Below are positions 62,448-64,000 of a stretch of DNA of 64,000 nt, one piece after another. Position numbers and translations under genes: made by a program. How positions within the stretch are numbered: the stretch's first letter is position 1; the number at the start of each line of letters is the position of its first letter. Source of the stretch: Terriglobales bacterium (GTDB taxonomy: Bacteria; Acidobacteriota; Terriglobia; Terriglobales; Acidobacteriaceae); the NCBI GenBank assembly GCA_025980765.1, contig JAICXB010000008.1, forward strand, positions 24,627 through 88,626, written 5' to 3'. The notes under the pieces are model-generated. The model had not been told where the DNA came from and did no database searches. It was given only the letters and a program-made list of their open reading frames with translations.

Positions 62448-63218
62448 TTATTTCTTGCCTTTTCCTGCTGCCGCCTTCTTCGCCGCCTTTAAGGGATCGA
62501 TGGTCTGCGCGCCGGCGAAGCCGCGGCGCTCGCGCGGCGCTTGCTTCGCGCGGTTGATCACAACGTATCCGCCTTTGGGACCCGGCACTGCGCCTTCCAC
62601 CATCAGCAGGTTGTCTTCAAGATCGATTCCGATAATGCGCAAATTCCGCACCGTGACAGTGTCGACGCCCATATGACCGGACATGCGCTGCCCGGGAAAC
62701 GTGCGCGAGGGAAACGAGGAGGCGCCAATCGAGCCCTGCACCTGAAACATGTGTCCGTGCGATTTCGGACCGCCGCCGAAATGATGCCGGCGCACAACCC
62801 CGGCGAAACCGCGGCCCTTGCTGGTGCCGGTGACATCGACAAACTTTTCGTCCTGGAAGATATCGACCAGAACTTTGTCACCGACTTTGATGGCCCCGTT
62901 GCTCTCGGCCGCGGGATTCTCGCCCTTGGCCTCGTTGCCGGCCGCTTCTTCCGGCGTGGTCACCGCAACTTCCTTCATGAACTTCACCGGTGGCAGATTA
63001 TGCTTGGCGAAGTGCCCCTGCATCGGCTTGGTAATCCGCGAACCCTTCACGAACTCGACCAATCCGATCTGCACGGCGTCGTAGCCGTCGCGGGCCGCGC
63101 TCTTGCGCTGCGTGATCACGCAGGGTCCAGCCTGCAGCACGGTAATGGGACGCACCTCACCGCGCTCGTCAAAAACCTGCGTCATGCCGACTTTTCTTCC
63201 CAGAATTCCCGAAACCAT
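62448..63218 (-). CDS. rplC: 50S ribosomal protein L3
   Basis: 256 residues, longer than the usual 210. GILGRKVGMTQVFDERGEVRPITVLQAGPCVI, GFAGVVRRHHFGGGPKSHG and GHMGVDTVTVRNLRIIGID are canonical. An acidic insert (EEAAGNEAKGENPAAESNG) and a basic C-terminal tail (KAAKKAAAGKGKK) account for the extra length. Confidence 0.97.
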   Translation of the reverse strand: MVSGILGRKVGMTQVFDERGEVRPITVLQAGPCVITQRKSAARDGYDAVQIGLVEFVKGSRITKPMQGHFAKHNLPPVKFMKEVAVTTPEEAAGNEAKGENPAAESNGAIKVGDKVLVDIFQDEKFVDVTGTSKGRGFAGVVRRHHFGGGPKSHGHMFQVQGSIGASSFPSRTFPGQRMSGHMGVDTVTVRNLRIIGIDLEDNLLMVEGAVPGPKGGYVVINRAKQAPRERRGFAGAQTIDPLKAAKKAAAGKGKK

Positions 63219-63240
63219 TTTGTTACCAACTCCTCATCAT

Positions 63241-63256
63241 CTCCGCCGCGGCGGAG
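63241..63256. repeat. 16-base perfect palindrome CTCCGCCGCGGCGGAG
   Basis: Perfect GC-rich palindrome about 20 bases upstream of rplC on the minus strand, next to the family C hairpin; role unknown. Confidence 0.6.
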
Positions 63257-63262
63257 ACTGCA

Positions 63263-63337
63263 GGGATTTGCGATCTGGTGATTTCGTGATTTCGTGGTTT
63301 CAAATCACGAAATCGCGAAATCGCAAATCACGAAATT
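63263..63337. repeat. Family C hairpin (NGTGATTT octamers) between rpsJ and rplC
   Basis: Left arm GGGATTTGCGATCTGGTGATTTCGTGATTTCGTGGTTTC, right arm AAATCACGAAATCGCGAAATCGCAAATCACGAAATTT. Confidence 0.9.
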
Positions 63338-63654
63338 TACTTTCCGAACGCCTTAATCTCCACATCCACGCCTGCAGGCAAGTCGAGCTTCATCAGCGCA
63401 TCGACGGTCTGCTGTGTGGGATCTAGAATGTCGAGCAGGCGCTTGTGCGTGCGGATTTCAAAGGCTTCCCGCGATTTCTTGTCAACGTGCGGAGAGCGCA
63501 GCACGCAATACTTGTTCTTCACCGTAGGCAGCGGGATCGGCCCCGCAACCTGAGCTCCGGTGCGCCGCGCCGTGTCCACGATCTCGCCGGTCGACTGGTC
63601 GAGCACGCGGTAGTCATAAGCCTTCAACCGGATGCGAATTCGTTGTCCTACCAT
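63337..63654 (-). CDS. rpsJ: 30S ribosomal protein S10
   Basis: 105 residues. [97 protein letters not shown], complete and canonical; also NusE in antitermination. First ribosomal protein after tuf. Confidence 0.98.
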   Translation of the reverse strand: MVGQRIRIRLKAYDYRVLDQSTGEIVDTARRTGAQVAGPIPLPTVKNKYCVLRSPHVDKKSREAFEIRTHKRLLDILDPTQQTVDALMKLDLPAGVDVEIKAFGK

Positions 63655-63696
63655 TTCATCCTTCTTTCAAAGAACTGTTGCGACCGATGTCGCTAC

Positions 63697-63766
63697 GCAA
63701 ATTTCGCGATTTCGCGATGGGGTGATTTGGTGATTTTCACTCGCGAAATCACGAAATCACGCAATT
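63697..63766. repeat. Family C hairpin (NGTGATTT octamers) between tuf and rpsJ
   Basis: Left arm GCAAATTTCGCGATTTCGCGATGGGGTGATTTGGTGATTTTC, right arm GCGAAATCACGAAATCACGCAATTT. Confidence 0.88.
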
Positions 63767-64000
63767 TAACTGATGATCTCCGTAATCGTGCCCGCGCCCA
63801 CGGTTCTGCCGCCTTCGCGGATGGCGAACCTCAGGCCTTTTTCCATCGCCACCGGCGTAATCAGCTCAATGGTCAGCGCCACGTTGTCGCCCGGCATCAC
63901 CATCTCCGTCCCGCCCGGCAGCTCCGCCACCCCGGTCACGTCGGTGGTCCGGAAGTAGAACTGCGGACGATAGCCCTTGAAGAACGGCGTATGCCTTCCA
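63766..64000 (-). CDS. tuf: Elongation factor Tu, C-terminal fragment (gene continues outside window)
   Basis: Only the last 77 residues are present. The translation includes [24 protein letters not shown] and [20 protein letters not shown], ending IIS, the typical EF-Tu domain III end. EF-Tu delivers aminoacyl-tRNA to the ribosome. The frame is open to the right edge. It heads the superoperon as in the str-S10 arrangement. Confidence 0.96.
   Translation of the reverse strand, partial: GRHTPFFKGYRPQFYFRTTDVTGVAELPGGTEMVMPGDNVALTIELITPVAMEKGLRFAIREGGRTVGAGTITEIIS

Noticed and set aside
55316-63768. Intergenic hairpins considered as Rho-independent terminators
   Set aside because: No T-run follows the stems and they lie between co-transcribed ribosomal genes; only the one at 46009-46045 has a proper T-run.

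Overview
The window looks like a chromosomal segment from a soil-type, Gram-negative (diderm) bacterium, most probably an Acidobacteriota of the Terriglobia/Koribacter kind. This assignment is inference. It rests on moderately high GC, an LptE-like outer-membrane lipoprotein, several LolA-like secreted proteins, a Big/beta-propeller lipoprotein, and many intergenic inverted repeats. No rRNA, tRNA, CRISPR array, insertion sequence or phage was recognised.

Layout. 1-7.2 kb (+): the end of meaB and the methylmalonyl-CoA epimerase gene, then tsaB-rimI (tRNA t6A and ribosomal protein acetylation), a DUF465 gene, psd-pssA-(Asd-like) with stop/start overlaps, then lptE-like and holA. 7.2-14.2 kb (-): an unusual block read as gvpJ-gvpA-histidine kinase-response regulator-gvpF/L-gvpG-YHS protein-ligD. 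It is a partial gas-vesicle cluster with a two-component system inside it, and its LigD is split at an A10 run. 14.6-17.5 kb (+): P5C dehydrogenase and glyA. 17.6-30.5 kb: secreted proteins, an orphan family-5 solute-binding protein joined to an NtrY/NtrC-like pair, a LolA-like protein and an OPT transporter. 30.8-45.9 kb: housekeeping genes (comF, HNH nuclease, Trm112-like, folD, coaE, htrA, trpE, trpG, acyl-CoA ligase, esterase, two CPBP proteins, dinB, guaB, VanZ-like). 46-64 kb (-): the complete S10-spc-alpha ribosomal superoperon from tuf (partial) to rplQ, including secY, map, infA, rpoA, and an extra VOC gene between rpsK and rpsD. adk is absent from its usual place.

The most striking structure lies between the genes. 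More than 25 intergenic gaps, including many inside the ribosomal operon, hold long imperfect hairpins. Each arm is itself a short tandem array with a period of 7, 8 or 9 bases, and the other arm is its inverse. The word differs from locus to locus (ATCGGGTG, TAGCTGC, NGTGATTT, TTTTGAA, ACGAAGG, ATGGAC, CACGGAGG and others), but the architecture is shared. Several arms run into coding sequence, including the signal peptide of the LptE-like protein, the N-terminus of an acyl-CoA ligase, the C-terminus of a CPBP protein and stop codons. This is the best candidate here for something undescribed. The gas-vesicle/two-component block comes second.

All functional calls come from reading motifs in the supplied translations. 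No database search was run.
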